From: G963663495 sp963663495
Lineage (GTDB): Bacteria > Bacteroidota > Rhodothermia > Rhodothermales > Bin80
DNA length: 64,000 bases
Reading direction: 5' to 3'
Assembly: GCA_963663495.1 (NCBI GenBank)
Contig: OY760427.1
Span: 1,550,001 to 1,614,000, forward strand
In this document: positions 9,632 to 18,789 of the stretch, in pieces
Layout of the letters: every line of letters starts with the position of its first letter
Position numbering within the stretch: the first letter of the stretch is position 1
Translations under genes and position numbers: made by a program
Notes under the pieces: model-generated
Seen by the model: only the letters and a program-made list of their open reading frames with translations
Database searches by the model: none
Told to the model about the DNA's origin: nothing

Positions 9632-11166
9632 TGGACCGCACGATGAGAGATCTCCTGCTTCTTACTGCTACCGTGTGGACTGTGAACTTCGTGTATGCTC
9701 AGGAACCTGACCTCGGGACTAAAGAGCAGCGGGAGGAAGGGAAAGTAGTGTATGATGTTAAGTGTGCGCATTGCCACGGATACGCAGGCGATGCCGAGAG
9801 TGTGGCGACGCCGTATCTGCTGCCGCCTCCTAGAGACTTTACTTCGGGCAATTATAAGTTTCGGTCTACTGCGAGCGGCGAGCTTCCTACGACGGAGGAC
9901 ATCAAGAGAAGTATTGAGGCAGGTATGCCGTATACGAGCATGCCGCCGTGGAAAGGTATTCTGTCGGATGCCGAGATTACTAACTTGGCGTATTATCTCA
10001 AGACGTTTGATGCGGCATTTGCGGGGCCGTACGGAACGCCGAATGTGGTTGATATCCCGAAGGCACCGGACTACGACGAAGGGAAGCTGGCTCGCGGGAA
10101 GGAGGTGTTTGAAGCCAACCAATGTGCGGACTGCCATGGCGTGAACGGACGCGGAAACGGACCTTCCGCTCCTGACCTTGTGGATGATTGGGGTTACCCG
10201 ATTCGCCCGGCGGACATGACCAAGCGGTGGACCTTTCGGGCCAGCTCTACGCGCGAGGATGTGTATCGAACCTTTACTACAGGGCTGAATGGTACCCCCA
10301 TGCCATCGTATGCCCAAACAATCACGGAAGAGGACCGGTGGGCGCTTGTTGATTACGTATGGTCCTTATCTCGGGATAATCCTGAATATGGCACTGTAGT
10401 CCAGGCACAGGCTCGTGGCGGCGACTTGGATATCACCCAGGGCCCCGCGCTGTTTGAAGGAACGCCATCAACCTACTTCCCGATCGTGGGCCAGGTTATT
10501 GAGTCAGGAAGGTCCTCCTACCCGGCAGCGAACGGTATCAACGTTAGCTCCGTGTACAATGCCGACGACATTGCATTCATGCTGTCGTGGCATGACATGA
10601 CAGCAGAGGCCGAGGGTTCCAATCACCCCGCCATGGATGCACCTGCCTTTGACGCGGCAGCGGCATTAGATTCTGCAGTGTATTCTGACGCTGTTGCGCT
10701 GCTTCTGCCTGCGACCACTCCGGCAGGATTGGAGCGCCCCTATTTCATGTTTGGCGACGACAAGAATGACATGGCGATTTGGTTTGCCGATATGGCGGCG
10801 GAGGAAGCACGCGTGTATATGGGTTCCGGATCCTCGGACATCACGGACTCGGAAGAGGCTGTAGCGCACTACCTGCAGTATGCGGATGGCGAATGGACCG
10901 TCATATTTATGGGCTCCCGGCAACGGGGCAGTGGTCTTCATTTTGCGGAGGCGGCCTTTACGCCAATTTCCTTCTCGGTATGGGACGGGGCGAGCAACGA
11001 ACGGGGCAATAAGCGCGGGATTTCTGCGTGGTACCACATATATCTAGAGCCTTTGGAGACACCATCCCCTGTTGGCCCCATGCTGCGATGGGCCTTCATA
11101 GTGCTTTTGTTGGAAATCGGCGTTATCGGCATGGTCCGTTGGCGCCAACGGAAGGTGCTAGGATAG
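9631..11166 (+). CDS. Secreted dihaem cytochrome c fused to an ethylbenzene-dehydrogenase-like haem-binding domain
   Basis: 511 residues from ATG 9631. A signal peptide ends around VYAQEPD (residue 23-26). Two cytochrome c domains follow, CAHCH (C45, C48, H49) and CADCH (C165, C168, H169). Residues of about 275-485 resemble the b-haem-binding gamma subunit of ethylbenzene dehydrogenase and related type II DMSO-reductase enzymes (ALLLPATTP, MFGDDKNDMAIWFADM, GDGEW-like ADGEWTVIFMG). One C-terminal helix (IVLLLEIGVIGMV) anchors it. The combination suggests an electron relay joining c-type and b-type haem on the outer face of the membrane. No molybdopterin subunit is in view. The family of the C-terminal domain is the least certain part. 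Confidence 0.8.
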   Translation: MDRTMRDLLLLTATVWTVNFVYAQEPDLGTKEQREEGKVVYDVKCAHCHGYAGDAESVATPYLLPPPRDFTSGNYKFRSTASGELPTTEDIKRSIEAGMPYTSMPPWKGILSDAEITNLAYYLKTFDAAFAGPYGTPNVVDIPKAPDYDEGKLARGKEVFEANQCADCHGVNGRGNGPSAPDLVDDWGYPIRPADMTKRWTFRASSTREDVYRTFTTGLNGTPMPSYAQTITEEDRWALVDYVWSLSRDNPEYGTVVQAQARGGDLDITQGPALFEGTPSTYFPIVGQVIESGRSSYPAANGINVSSVYNADDIAFMLSWHDMTAEAEGSNHPAMDAPAFDAAAALDSAVYSDAVALLLPATTPAGLERPYFMFGDDKNDMAIWFADMAAEEARVYMGSGSSDITDSEEAVAHYLQYADGEWTVIFMGSRQRGSGLHFAEAAFTPISFSVWDGASNERGNKRGISAWYHIYLEPLETPSPVGPMLRWAFIVLLLEIGVIGMVRWRQRKVLG

Positions 11167-11169
11167 AGG

Positions 11170-12405
11170 TTGCTGTTCAAGCCATCCCTCATATCCTGGA
11201 ATCTCACCAAGAAGTGCAATCTGCGCTGTCCACATTGTTATATGGAGGCAGGCGGGCGTGCTGAGCGCGAGCTGACCACGGAGGAATGCTTGGGGTTGCT
11301 GGACGAAATGCAGGCTCTTGGTACGGAGATGCTTATCCTCACGGGTGGGGAGCCGCTTCTCAGGAGAGATATATTTTCCATCGCTGAGCGTGCTTCTAGC
11401 CTAGGCATGTGGGTAGTCATGGGTACCAATGGCGTCTTGGTTACCGACCGGGTCGCCGGTCGAATGGTGGACTGTGGAGTCCGGGGGGTGGGTATCAGTA
11501 TTGATTCCAGCCACCCGGATCGGCACAACCGGTTTAGGGGGGGGCGCAACGCCTGGCAGCACAGCGTCCGTGCTTTGGATATATGCCGAAGACAGGGCTT
11601 GGAGGTGTTGGTCCAGACTACGGTGATGGACGAGAACTACGAGGAGATTCCCGATCTGCTTGCGCTAGCGCAGAAGAAAGGTGCATGGGCCTTTAATTTG
11701 TACTTCCTGGTGCAAACCGGCCGCGGTGAAGAAATGAATGAGCTTGATGCCGTGCGGACGGAGGTGATGCTTGAGCGCTTGGCCGGATGGCAGAACGCAT
11801 ACCGGCCCATGTTGGTGCGCGCCAAGTGCGCACCGCAGTTCAAGCAGATCGCCTATGCCCAGGGATTAGCAGGACTGGAGAGCGGTGGGTGTATGGCGGC
11901 GACCGAGTACTGCCGAATTACGCCGGAAGGGGATGTGACCGCATGCCCGTACATGACACTAGTAGCGGGTAGCGTGCTGGAGCAGTCATTCTCTGATATT
12001 TGGCACGGCTCGCCCATCTTTGAAGGACTGCGCAGGCCCGATCAGTTCAAGGGACGTTGCGGCCGGTGCGAGTTCAATGAGCTGTGTGGTGGCTGTCGGT
12101 GCCGCGCGTACGCAGCTACAGGAGATTATCTGCAAGAGGATCCCGCCTGCCGGTACGAGCCTACGGGAGTTCCACTTTCCTCCACGCTTCCTCGGTGGGA
12201 TGAGGTCGCAAACGCGCGGCTTGAGCGCATTCCCATAGCCTTTATTCGTGGCAAGACCCGTAAAGGCGTTGAAGCCTTTGCAGGCCGCAAAGGCCTGCAT
12301 GTGATTACAGAAGATGTTATGACGGCTGCGTTGTCTGGGATGGCGCGGCAACGCCGCATTGAACGACTTCCCCGACAGCAGGCGGTGCCTGCTCACCTCG
12401 TATAG
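11170..12405 (+). CDS. Radical SAM enzyme (NirJ/AhbD-like) with C-terminal PCP_red domain
   Basis: 411 residues, TTG start at 11170 four bases after the preceding stop. The radical SAM cluster motif is CNLRCPHC (C16, C20, C23), followed by LTGGEPLLR. A SPASM-like auxiliary cysteine region is present (CMAATEYC, TACPYM, CGRCEFNELCGGCRC). This layout is typical of NirJ/AhbD haem-modifying or peptide-modifying enzymes. From residue 342 on, PRWDEVANARLERIP and VITEDVMTAAL match the small domain otherwise found at the end of BchB/ChlB (PCP_red). That fusion links it to the other PCP_red proteins downstream. A role in maturing a haem or Fe-S cofactor for the oxidase complex is inferred from context. 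Confidence 0.85.
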   Translation: MLFKPSLISWNLTKKCNLRCPHCYMEAGGRAERELTTEECLGLLDEMQALGTEMLILTGGEPLLRRDIFSIAERASSLGMWVVMGTNGVLVTDRVAGRMVDCGVRGVGISIDSSHPDRHNRFRGGRNAWQHSVRALDICRRQGLEVLVQTTVMDENYEEIPDLLALAQKKGAWAFNLYFLVQTGRGEEMNELDAVRTEVMLERLAGWQNAYRPMLVRAKCAPQFKQIAYAQGLAGLESGGCMAATEYCRITPEGDVTACPYMTLVAGSVLEQSFSDIWHGSPIFEGLRRPDQFKGRCGRCEFNELCGGCRCRAYAATGDYLQEDPACRYEPTGVPLSSTLPRWDEVANARLERIPIAFIRGKTRKGVEAFAGRKGLHVITEDVMTAALSGMARQRRIERLPRQQAVPAHLV

Positions 12406-12411
12406 CACATC

Positions 12412-12591
12412 ATGCCGCACATTATAACTGACGCGTGTACAGCCTGCGATGAATGTGTTGAAGTGTGTCCTATTATGGCAATCTCGGTAGGGGACCCGAT
12501 CTATGTCATTGACGACACCTGTTGCGACTTCGAGGAATGCGTAGTGGTTTGCGATTTTGATGCAATCATTCCTGTTCCAGACGATGAGTGA
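12412..12591 (+). CDS. Small ferredoxin with an altered second cluster site
   Basis: A 59-residue bacterial ferredoxin fold. The first cluster motif is normal, CTACDECVEVCP (C9, C12, C15, C19). In the second, the expected C-x2-C-x2-C-x3-C reads C37, F40, C43, C47, with an extra C38 beside C37, and the usual Pro after the last Cys is Asp. One [4Fe-4S] cluster is secure. The second may be of [3Fe-4S] type, use C38, or be lost. It lies seven bases after the radical SAM gene and overlaps the next start (TGATG), so it is the likely electron donor to that enzyme. Confidence 0.85.
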   Translation: MPHIITDACTACDECVEVCPIMAISVGDPIYVIDDTCCDFEECVVVCDFDAIIPVPDDE

Positions 12592-12929
12592 TGGTAGAAA
12601 ATGAAATCCAGTACTTGAGCTGGAAAGAGTTTCAGCAAATGACCCCGGCCATACTCTCTTTGGAGGTAACGCGTTTGGGGAAGCTCTTGGCGGAGGATAG
12701 GTGGACCCTCGTTGATCGGAACGAGCTGGTGCGAGCACGGCATGCGCTGCTACTATTTATCCATTGTGTCTCCGAGGCTAAGCGACCGGATTTGGAGAGC
12801 TGTTCCAGCTTGATTGAAGCTTCGTACTTACATGCTGCGGCGGTGGCGCGTGATGTGAGCCTGCCGGCGCTGGACTACGTTGTGGACCGGCTGCGAACGA
12901 TTCGAGGGAGGATGTCCTACATCTATTAA
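12591..12929 (+). CDS. Hypothetical 112-residue helical protein of the cytochrome operon
   Basis: ATG at 12591 overlaps the stop of the ferredoxin gene. The product is soluble, mostly alpha-helical by composition, and has no cysteine cluster or signal peptide (EIQYLSWKEFQQMTP; ALDYVVDRLRTIRGRM). I do not recognise the family. Its position between the ferredoxin and the stress-protein gene suggests an accessory role in the same pathway. Confidence 0.7.
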   Translation: MVENEIQYLSWKEFQQMTPAILSLEVTRLGKLLAEDRWTLVDRNELVRARHALLLFIHCVSEAKRPDLESCSSLIEASYLHAAAVARDVSLPALDYVVDRLRTIRGRMSYIY

Positions 12930-12987
12930 GACTTGATGCCACATTCCACTGGGTTGGTGGTATGAGGCATGCGCACTTGGAAGCCCC

Positions 12988-14892
12988 ATGTATAAGAATA
13001 TTTTCGTTCCGGTAGACAATTCAGAGCATTCGATTCAGGCTGTAGACTTGGCGGTCGAGCTAGCTGGCAAGTTTGATTCCACGGTTACGGGTAGTCATGC
13101 GTACGCAGCGCGCATGCATGACTACCGCTTTAAGCAAATGGAGTATACGCTTCCGGAGGAATATCTTGAAGAGGATGCCATGGAGAAGCAGCGCAAGATC
13201 CATGACACGCTGATTACCATGGGGTTGGAGCTGATTTCGGATTCCTATCTGGTGGTGGCTGACAAGCGTTGCAAGGAAGCAGGCGTGCCTTTTGTCCCCA
13301 AGATGTACGATGGCAAGAACTGGAGAGTGATTGCCGAGGACATTGAGGAGAGCGATTACGACTTGGTCGTGATGGGTGCATTGGGTCTTGGTGCGGTAAA
13401 GGATAGTGTGCTTGGCAGCGTCTGCGAGCGGGTGACGCGCCGCGTGCGGACGGATACTTTGGTAATCAAACAGCTGGAGCCTGAAAGGAGCGTCAAGCGC
13501 GGCAGTATTGCAGTAGGAATAGACGGCAGCCCGGAGTCGTTTGCTGGACTCAGGACAGCGCTGGAGCTGGGACGCAAGTTGGATCGGCCGGTAGAAGCGG
13601 TGAGCGTGTACGACCCGTACTTGCACTACGCGATGTTCAACAGCATCGTAAATGTGCTGACAGAAAAGGCATCGAAGGTTTTCCGATTCAAAGAGCAGGA
13701 GCAGTTGCACGAGGAGGTCATTGACACGGGGCTTGCCAAGATTTACCAGTCGCACCTGGAGGTAGCGAGGCGGATTGCGGAAGAGGAAGGTGCTGATCTC
13801 AAGATTACGCTACTGGATGGCAAGGCTTTCGAAAAGCTGTTACAGTATGTTCGGCGTGAGGAGCCGTGGCTGCTTGTTCTGGGGCGCATTGGAGTACACA
13901 GCGACAAGGAAATGGATATCGGAAGCAACACGGAAAACCTGCTACGAAAGGTGTCGTGCAATGTCTTGCTTTCAAGTCAGCGTTACACGCCACCGGTTGA
14001 CGTGAGTGCGGAGGCGTCAATGCTGTGGACGGAGCCCGCAACTCGGCTTCTCAATACGGCACCGGACTTCGCTCGTGGAATAGCTAAGACTACGATTCAT
14101 CGGTGGGCCATTGAGCGCGGGCATAGTGTGATTACACGGAAGATTGTTGAGCAGGCCATGGGCAATATTCTCCCGCGTTCCTCCATGGTAAAGATGGGGA
14201 TTATAGCGGAGCAGACTGCCACCTTGGCCCTTGAGTCCACGGACTCCGTAACGTATGTTTGCGCGCGTTGCGGCTATGCGGCGCGTGGTTTTGAGCCAGC
14301 TCGCTGCGCTGTTTGCGGTTCACCGAGCGAGTCATTCCAGCGCTTGGATAAGGAGGCTATTACTGCATTATCGCAGAGGGAAGGAGGAGCCACCGAGGAA
14401 TCTGCGTTCGACGATGTAAAGTTGAAATGGACGAAGGATGCACGCGTTGAGCTTCGCAGGATTCCAGACGGTTACCAGATGCGTCGGGCAAAAGCGCAGA
14501 TTGAGAAGCGCGCCAGGGTGCGGCGTGTGCCTACCATCACCAAGGACATGGTGATATCGGTTACGCAGCAGCACTTGGAGGACACTCTTCACCTTAGTAG
14601 CCCGGGAGTACTGAAGTCTCCGAGTGCGCACGGCGATGGTGCGCGCGATGCCGACACCAAGCCGGCGGCTGAAGACCTGATACGCGACGGGGACCTCTTG
14701 TGGACACCGAGGGCGTGGGCGCGCTTGGAACGCGTTCCTGAAGGTTTCATGCGCAATCGAACGAAGGAACGTGTGGTGGCTGTGGCAAAGGGACGCAACA
14801 CAACCCTCATTACGCTTAGCACTACGGAGGAGGGGATAAAAGAGGGATTGAAGCTAATGGAGGACATGATCCGAGAGCAGGCGGTAACGTGA
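12988..14892 (+). CDS. Tandem universal-stress protein with a zinc ribbon and three PCP_red domains
   Basis: 634 residues. Residues 1-150 and about 170-335 are two UspA-type domains (start YKNIFVPVDNSEHSIQAVDLA; second SIAVGIDGSPESFAGLRTAL; GRIGVHSDKEMDIGSNTENL near the second nucleotide site). Residues 345-392, about 479-525 and about 570-615 are three copies of a PCP_red-like domain, each with the pattern W-x(5)-L/R-x(3)-P and a terminal IT-x-E/K/D-like segment. A rubredoxin-like zinc ribbon (CARCG...CAVCG) lies at about 424-444, between the first and second copies. The stop overlaps the next start by four bases (GTGA). Usp proteins bind ATP and act as stress regulators or partners; the fused domains may dock to the radical SAM enzyme and ferredoxin system. 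That is inference. Confidence 0.8.
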   Translation: MYKNIFVPVDNSEHSIQAVDLAVELAGKFDSTVTGSHAYAARMHDYRFKQMEYTLPEEYLEEDAMEKQRKIHDTLITMGLELISDSYLVVADKRCKEAGVPFVPKMYDGKNWRVIAEDIEESDYDLVVMGALGLGAVKDSVLGSVCERVTRRVRTDTLVIKQLEPERSVKRGSIAVGIDGSPESFAGLRTALELGRKLDRPVEAVSVYDPYLHYAMFNSIVNVLTEKASKVFRFKEQEQLHEEVIDTGLAKIYQSHLEVARRIAEEEGADLKITLLDGKAFEKLLQYVRREEPWLLVLGRIGVHSDKEMDIGSNTENLLRKVSCNVLLSSQRYTPPVDVSAEASMLWTEPATRLLNTAPDFARGIAKTTIHRWAIERGHSVITRKIVEQAMGNILPRSSMVKMGIIAEQTATLALESTDSVTYVCARCGYAARGFEPARCAVCGSPSESFQRLDKEAITALSQREGGATEESAFDDVKLKWTKDARVELRRIPDGYQMRRAKAQIEKRARVRRVPTITKDMVISVTQQHLEDTLHLSSPGVLKSPSAHGDGARDADTKPAAEDLIRDGDLLWTPRAWARLERVPEGFMRNRTKERVVAVAKGRNTTLITLSTTEEGIKEGLKLMEDMIREQAVT

Positions 14893-15797
14893 AGTCCTAC
14901 CACGACATTGCTGCCGATGGTGGTTCCAATGTGGTGGGCCAGGTAGAAGGGCAGGTCGCGCGCTTGCGGGCACGCCTTCGCCGTGTACGGCATGTCGTCG
15001 CCGTAATGAGTGGTAAAGGGGGTGTGGGCAAGAGTACGGTCACGGTTAATTTGGCGGAAGCATTGCTGCAGCAGGGCCACGCAGTCGGTGTGCTAGATGC
15101 CGATATTAACGGTGCCTCCATAGCCAGGATGACGGGCGTGCGCGGTTTTGTGCCGCGCCACGGTCCTGAGGGCGTACTGTGCGCCGTTTCGATATCGGGC
15201 CTCCGCGTGATGTCAATGGATCTATTCTTGCCGGGCGATAGGACGCCGGTGATGTGGGATGCGCCTACGCAGCAGGGAGGGTATGTATGGCGTCCAATGG
15301 TAGAGATGGGGGTCTTACGGGAGCTTATTGCGGATACCGCTTGGGGGGACCTTGATTTTCTGCTTGTGGATTTGCCTCCGGGAGGTAATGCACTGGCCAA
15401 TTTGGCCGATTTACTGCCAGAGCTGGCTGGGGCGGTAGGGGTCACTGTGGGGAGCGGTGTGTCACAATTGATAGTGGGGCGCAGTATCACCTTAGCAAAG
15501 GAGATTGCCGGGGTGGAGGTGCTGGGTCTTGTAGAAAACATGGGGCCGCATGTTTGCGAGGTCTGTGGCCACTCGGAGGCATTATTTGGTGACGCGGAGT
15601 CGGTCAGAGATATGGCGCATGTTCATGGCGTTCCGTTTTTCGGGTTGATTCCGTTTGATCCTCGTATTGCGTTATGTGCTGATCGGGGCATCCCATTTGC
15701 CGATACGGCGCCGGACAGCGGTGCTGCGTCTGTATTTGCGGCGATGGCGGACCGCATAGCCTTGCGACTTCTTGAAACTGATCTTGTAGCCCAATGA
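14889..15797 (+). CDS. Mrp/NBP35-type P-loop ATPase, Fe-S cluster carrier
   Basis: 302 residues, GTG start overlapping the previous stop. The deviant Walker A motif SGKGGVGKST starts at residue 41 (K43, K48). A Mrp-type DADINGASI and the PPGGNALANL switch region follow. CEVCG near residue 220 corresponds to the CxxC that holds a bridging [4Fe-4S] cluster at the dimer interface in Mrp/ApbC/NBP35. It probably loads Fe-S clusters onto proteins of this operon (radical SAM enzyme, ferredoxin). No N-terminal MIP18 domain is present. The stop overlaps the next start (ATGA at 15794-15797). Confidence 0.88.
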   Translation: MKSYHDIAADGGSNVVGQVEGQVARLRARLRRVRHVVAVMSGKGGVGKSTVTVNLAEALLQQGHAVGVLDADINGASIARMTGVRGFVPRHGPEGVLCAVSISGLRVMSMDLFLPGDRTPVMWDAPTQQGGYVWRPMVEMGVLRELIADTAWGDLDFLLVDLPPGGNALANLADLLPELAGAVGVTVGSGVSQLIVGRSITLAKEIAGVEVLGLVENMGPHVCEVCGHSEALFGDAESVRDMAHVHGVPFFGLIPFDPRIALCADRGIPFADTAPDSGAASVFAAMADRIALRLLETDLVAQ

Positions 15798-16258
15798 AAT
15801 TTCTTTGTGTACCCTGCGACGAGCCAATGAAGTTGCAGGAGGCTGTTGGACCTGATAGAGGAAGCATGTCCATTGTATACCATTGTATGATCTGTGGGCA
15901 TGCCGTTGCTATGCTGACGAATCAGATGGAGACGCAGATGGTGCGCTCGCTTGGTGTCAAGATTGGTGGGCGCAGTGAGGAGCCCGCGCCCATGGAGATG
16001 CTGCACAGCAAGCTTTCTACGGAGGCACCTAGTCAGTCCTCGGGTTCGAAGTGCCCATTCACCGGCGTTGTTGCTGCGGCCTACGAGCGATCAGCTGGGC
16101 CCCGATGGTCGGAGAGGGCTGAGCGGCGCATTCAGGCGGTGCCCAGCTTCGTAAGGCAGTCTGTGCGGAAGCAGGTAGAGGAGAAGGCGCAGCAGCTTGG
16201 TTATGCCGAGATCACGGAGGAAGTGATGGACATGGTGCGCAAAGAGTTGGGGATGTAG
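15794..16258 (+). CDS. Small zinc-ribbon protein with PCP_red domain
   Basis: 154 residues. The N-terminal part has paired cysteines (CVPCDEPM and CMICGHA), a likely zinc or Fe-S site. Residues 102-154 are a clear PCP_red domain (PRWSERAERRIQAVP, ITEEVMDMVRKELGM). The domain is known from the end of protochlorophyllide reductase subunit B, yet no chlorophyll genes are in view. Start overlaps the Mrp stop, so translation is coupled to it. Function inferred only as part of the maturation set. Confidence 0.8.
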   Translation: MKFLCVPCDEPMKLQEAVGPDRGSMSIVYHCMICGHAVAMLTNQMETQMVRSLGVKIGGRSEEPAPMEMLHSKLSTEAPSQSSGSKCPFTGVVAAAYERSAGPRWSERAERRIQAVPSFVRQSVRKQVEEKAQQLGYAEITEEVMDMVRKELGM

Positions 16259-16266
16259 TCGGATTG

Positions 16267-16812
16267 ATGGCTGCTTCGGGTGTGATCTACACAATCGGGT
16301 ACGGGCATCGGACGATTGAAGAGTTTACATCCCTGCTTCAGCGGTACCGGATTCGGTATCTGGTAGATGTGCGGTCGGCGCCTTACTCTCGGTATAGGCC
16401 TGACTTTTCAAAGGCAGTGCTGCAGCGGTATGTGGAGCATGCGGCTATACGGTATGTCTTTATGGGCGATTTGCTTGGTGGCCGTCCGCAGAGCGAGGAG
16501 TACTACACCCGGGAGGGTAAGGTGCGCTATGACCTGCTGGGCGCATCGGAGGGTTTTGGGTTAGGATTAGCGCGTCTGCGGAAGGCGTCGGTCCAGCCGT
16601 ACCGCGCGGCCGTGATGTGTGCGGAGGCCAATCCGCAGCACTGTCATCGTGGCAAGCTTCTTGCTCCTGCGCTACGGGATGCGTTTACAGGTTTGCGGGT
16701 GATTCATATTGATGTATCGGGTTCGGAGCTTGACGACGAAGTGCTTCAGTACCGTCTGACGAAGGGTCAGATCGAATTGTTTTCGTCCTCTGACGAGATA
16801 TATGCCCCCTAA
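16267..16812 (+). CDS. DUF488 family protein
   Basis: 181 residues from ATG 16267. The N-terminal signature IYTIGYGHRTIEEFTSLL and VDVRSAPYSRYRPDFSK is diagnostic of DUF488. CAEANPQHCHR near residue 118 is the family's conserved Cys/His segment. The biochemical role of this family is not established. It begins eight bases after the PCP_red gene and is probably the last gene of the operon. The next gene lies on the opposite strand. Confidence 0.85.
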   Translation: MAASGVIYTIGYGHRTIEEFTSLLQRYRIRYLVDVRSAPYSRYRPDFSKAVLQRYVEHAAIRYVFMGDLLGGRPQSEEYYTREGKVRYDLLGASEGFGLGLARLRKASVQPYRAAVMCAEANPQHCHRGKLLAPALRDAFTGLRVIHIDVSGSELDDEVLQYRLTKGQIELFSSSDEIYAP

Positions 16813-17001
16813 TGCATTAATAGGCGAAGGCTACATTTCACCGTGCTGCGCGTATGGATTCTCTCAAGCTGTAGAAGCATGCTGGTCTCATACATTTTAA
16901 ATGGCTTGCAGGCAGGCGTCGGGATAAAGATCCATTTAGGACGACGACTATTCATCAGATACCCAAGGGTTTGTGCCACCATCGACAGCCAAGTCTGTCA
17001 C

Positions 17002-18251
17002 TCACAGGGAACAGGTTCGCTCTGAGCTCCAGACCGCACCGGGATCGTTGCAACTCAAGAAATCCACAAATTTACATGTATCAACATCTTCCATAGGCTC
17101 GGTGATAAATTTGGTTGTCGGCTGCCTCAGTCTACGCGCTGCTGCGGGCCTAGCAGATTGAATCACATTGCACGGACACCTAGGATCAATGACTATCAAT
17201 TTCGTTCCCTCGGAGCAGTGCCAGTTGGCAATATGGGAATTGATGGCTTGATCACCAAAACTGTAACCGCACACTACCAGCGTCTCAGACTCCTCTAAGA
17301 TTCTGCGAAATCGGTAATGGATATCCAACATGATGGTTCTGGTGTATTCGGCTATCTTGTTAAAAGTCCCGATCAGCAAGAGATTCGGATTTATATTAGC
17401 TAGCTTCCAACCAGAGCCATTTGATTCCATACAGACGGGTTGCTGGCATCTGGCGGTCGTGGAATCCTTAGTATCGCGGGTGATGTGCCGTTCGATGCGT
17501 ATCCAATCTACAGAGCCATGGAGTTTTACGAATGGGATGAAACCATCAGAAGGAAATAGGTTTTTCCAGAGGAGCCAGCATTGGTCCGTCAAAGTGTTGT
17601 CGAAACCATCTGCAAGCTTAACGCCGGTTGCTCGCAGGTGCGATTCTACATGGGTGTCGTGGGCCAGCGTAGCAATTCCGTTCAATTTCAGGACTTCGCT
17701 ATCGCATACAGCCTTGATGAGTTCAAGATGCTCAAAATCCTGTTTCTTTTCACACAGTACCTCCAGTACAATAGTCTCAATAAGCTGGCAGGCTCTTTCG
17801 CACAAGAGTCCAAGATCCTTTGTAGAAACGATCCTTTGCACAGGATCCCCGGCTCTGCTCTGCTGCACTCACGATATTCCGCCCAGCATACCATATCGCG
17901 TGCCAGTTTCTCGGCGAATGGTAGGATCGTAGGATTCTCCCGTTCTGCTGGCTCGTCCTTTAACTGGGAAGCCACATAGTAAATATCTTCATAGTTGACC
18001 GTTTTATCATATTTATCGCGTCGTCGGTCGTAATAATCTCGGATCTGGACGCTCATCCAACATGTGATGCGTCGGATGAGCGGTATAGTCGAGCATTCTG
18101 GCCAGCTAGGCTGCTTCCGCCCAAATACGCTACTATGGTAATAGTACCCATTTGCGGCTCGAATCCGCTTTGTAAGGCTGTCAGTCGAACAATAGCCAGC
18201 AGGAATGGAGGCCCCTGCACCCAAGAGAAAAGCGACGGGTTTCATTTTCAA
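17002..18251 (-). pseudogene. SIR2-like NAD-binding protein, frameshifted at a 5-bp repeat
   Basis: The frame from ATG 18251 begins with VAFLLGAGASIPAG, the NAD-binding GAGAS motif of SIR2-like domains. It shifts at about 17852-17861, after which the other frame continues with FVKLHGSVDW and LVVCGYSFGDQAINSHI, both typical of the SIR2_2 group used in antiviral NADases. The break coincides with two tandem GCTCT units on the plus strand. Removing one unit restores a single frame of 414 codons with a smooth join (ECSRAGDPVQRIVST). As written, the protein ends about 55 residues past the shift and the C-terminal half is detached. It may be inactivated, phase-variable or a sequencing error. It is divergent from the tubulin/Hsp70 cluster. 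Confidence 0.8.
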
Positions 18252-18789
18252 GACGTGGTGTTAAGAGGGCATTTTTCCGTCATAATGGAAATTCGCGTAG
18301 GTTATTTCGAATCGCTGTGCCGGAGTACTACAAGCTAGGCAAAATGAAGGGTTCCGGCCAGTCGGTGGAAGCCTCATCAGGTCTTGGCCGCACAGCGACT
18401 GACGCACAAATTGCTGTACATCCCTACTATTGTAAGTTTGATATATATTACGGATCGTTTTGATTGAGCCCGCGTGAATCGCCATTATCTGAGCATACAG
18501 AATTCGTATCAGTCGCGACCTGATTGTACTGAAGGCCACCAAGATTCCACAGTCGTACCAGAATCACCTCTGGTTGCTCCGCCTCCGAGATGGCTCGATT
18601 GAATAGTTTCGGTTTCGTATGCTGGGCTTGGTTATGCTGGGTGCGTTTAAGGTGGAAGCAGGCAGCTGGGGGTGGCTCGGTGGACTTTCTCTTTGGTGCA
18701 TGTTTGTCAGAGTGGGTAAAGGGATCGCACTCAGCAAGTACGGGACTAGTGTCCGATGACTCGATGATACACTTCACCACGCAAGCGCT
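18252..18789. other. Intergenic region between divergent SIR2 and membrane genes
   Basis: This 538-base stretch separates two divergently transcribed units and should contain both promoters. The open frames in it lack protein character. I could not pick a promoter with confidence. Confidence 0.5.

Noticed and set aside
16813..17001. Possible short gene between the DUF488 and SIR2-like genes
   Set aside because: The short frames lack motifs and lie between convergent gene ends. Nothing there supports coding.
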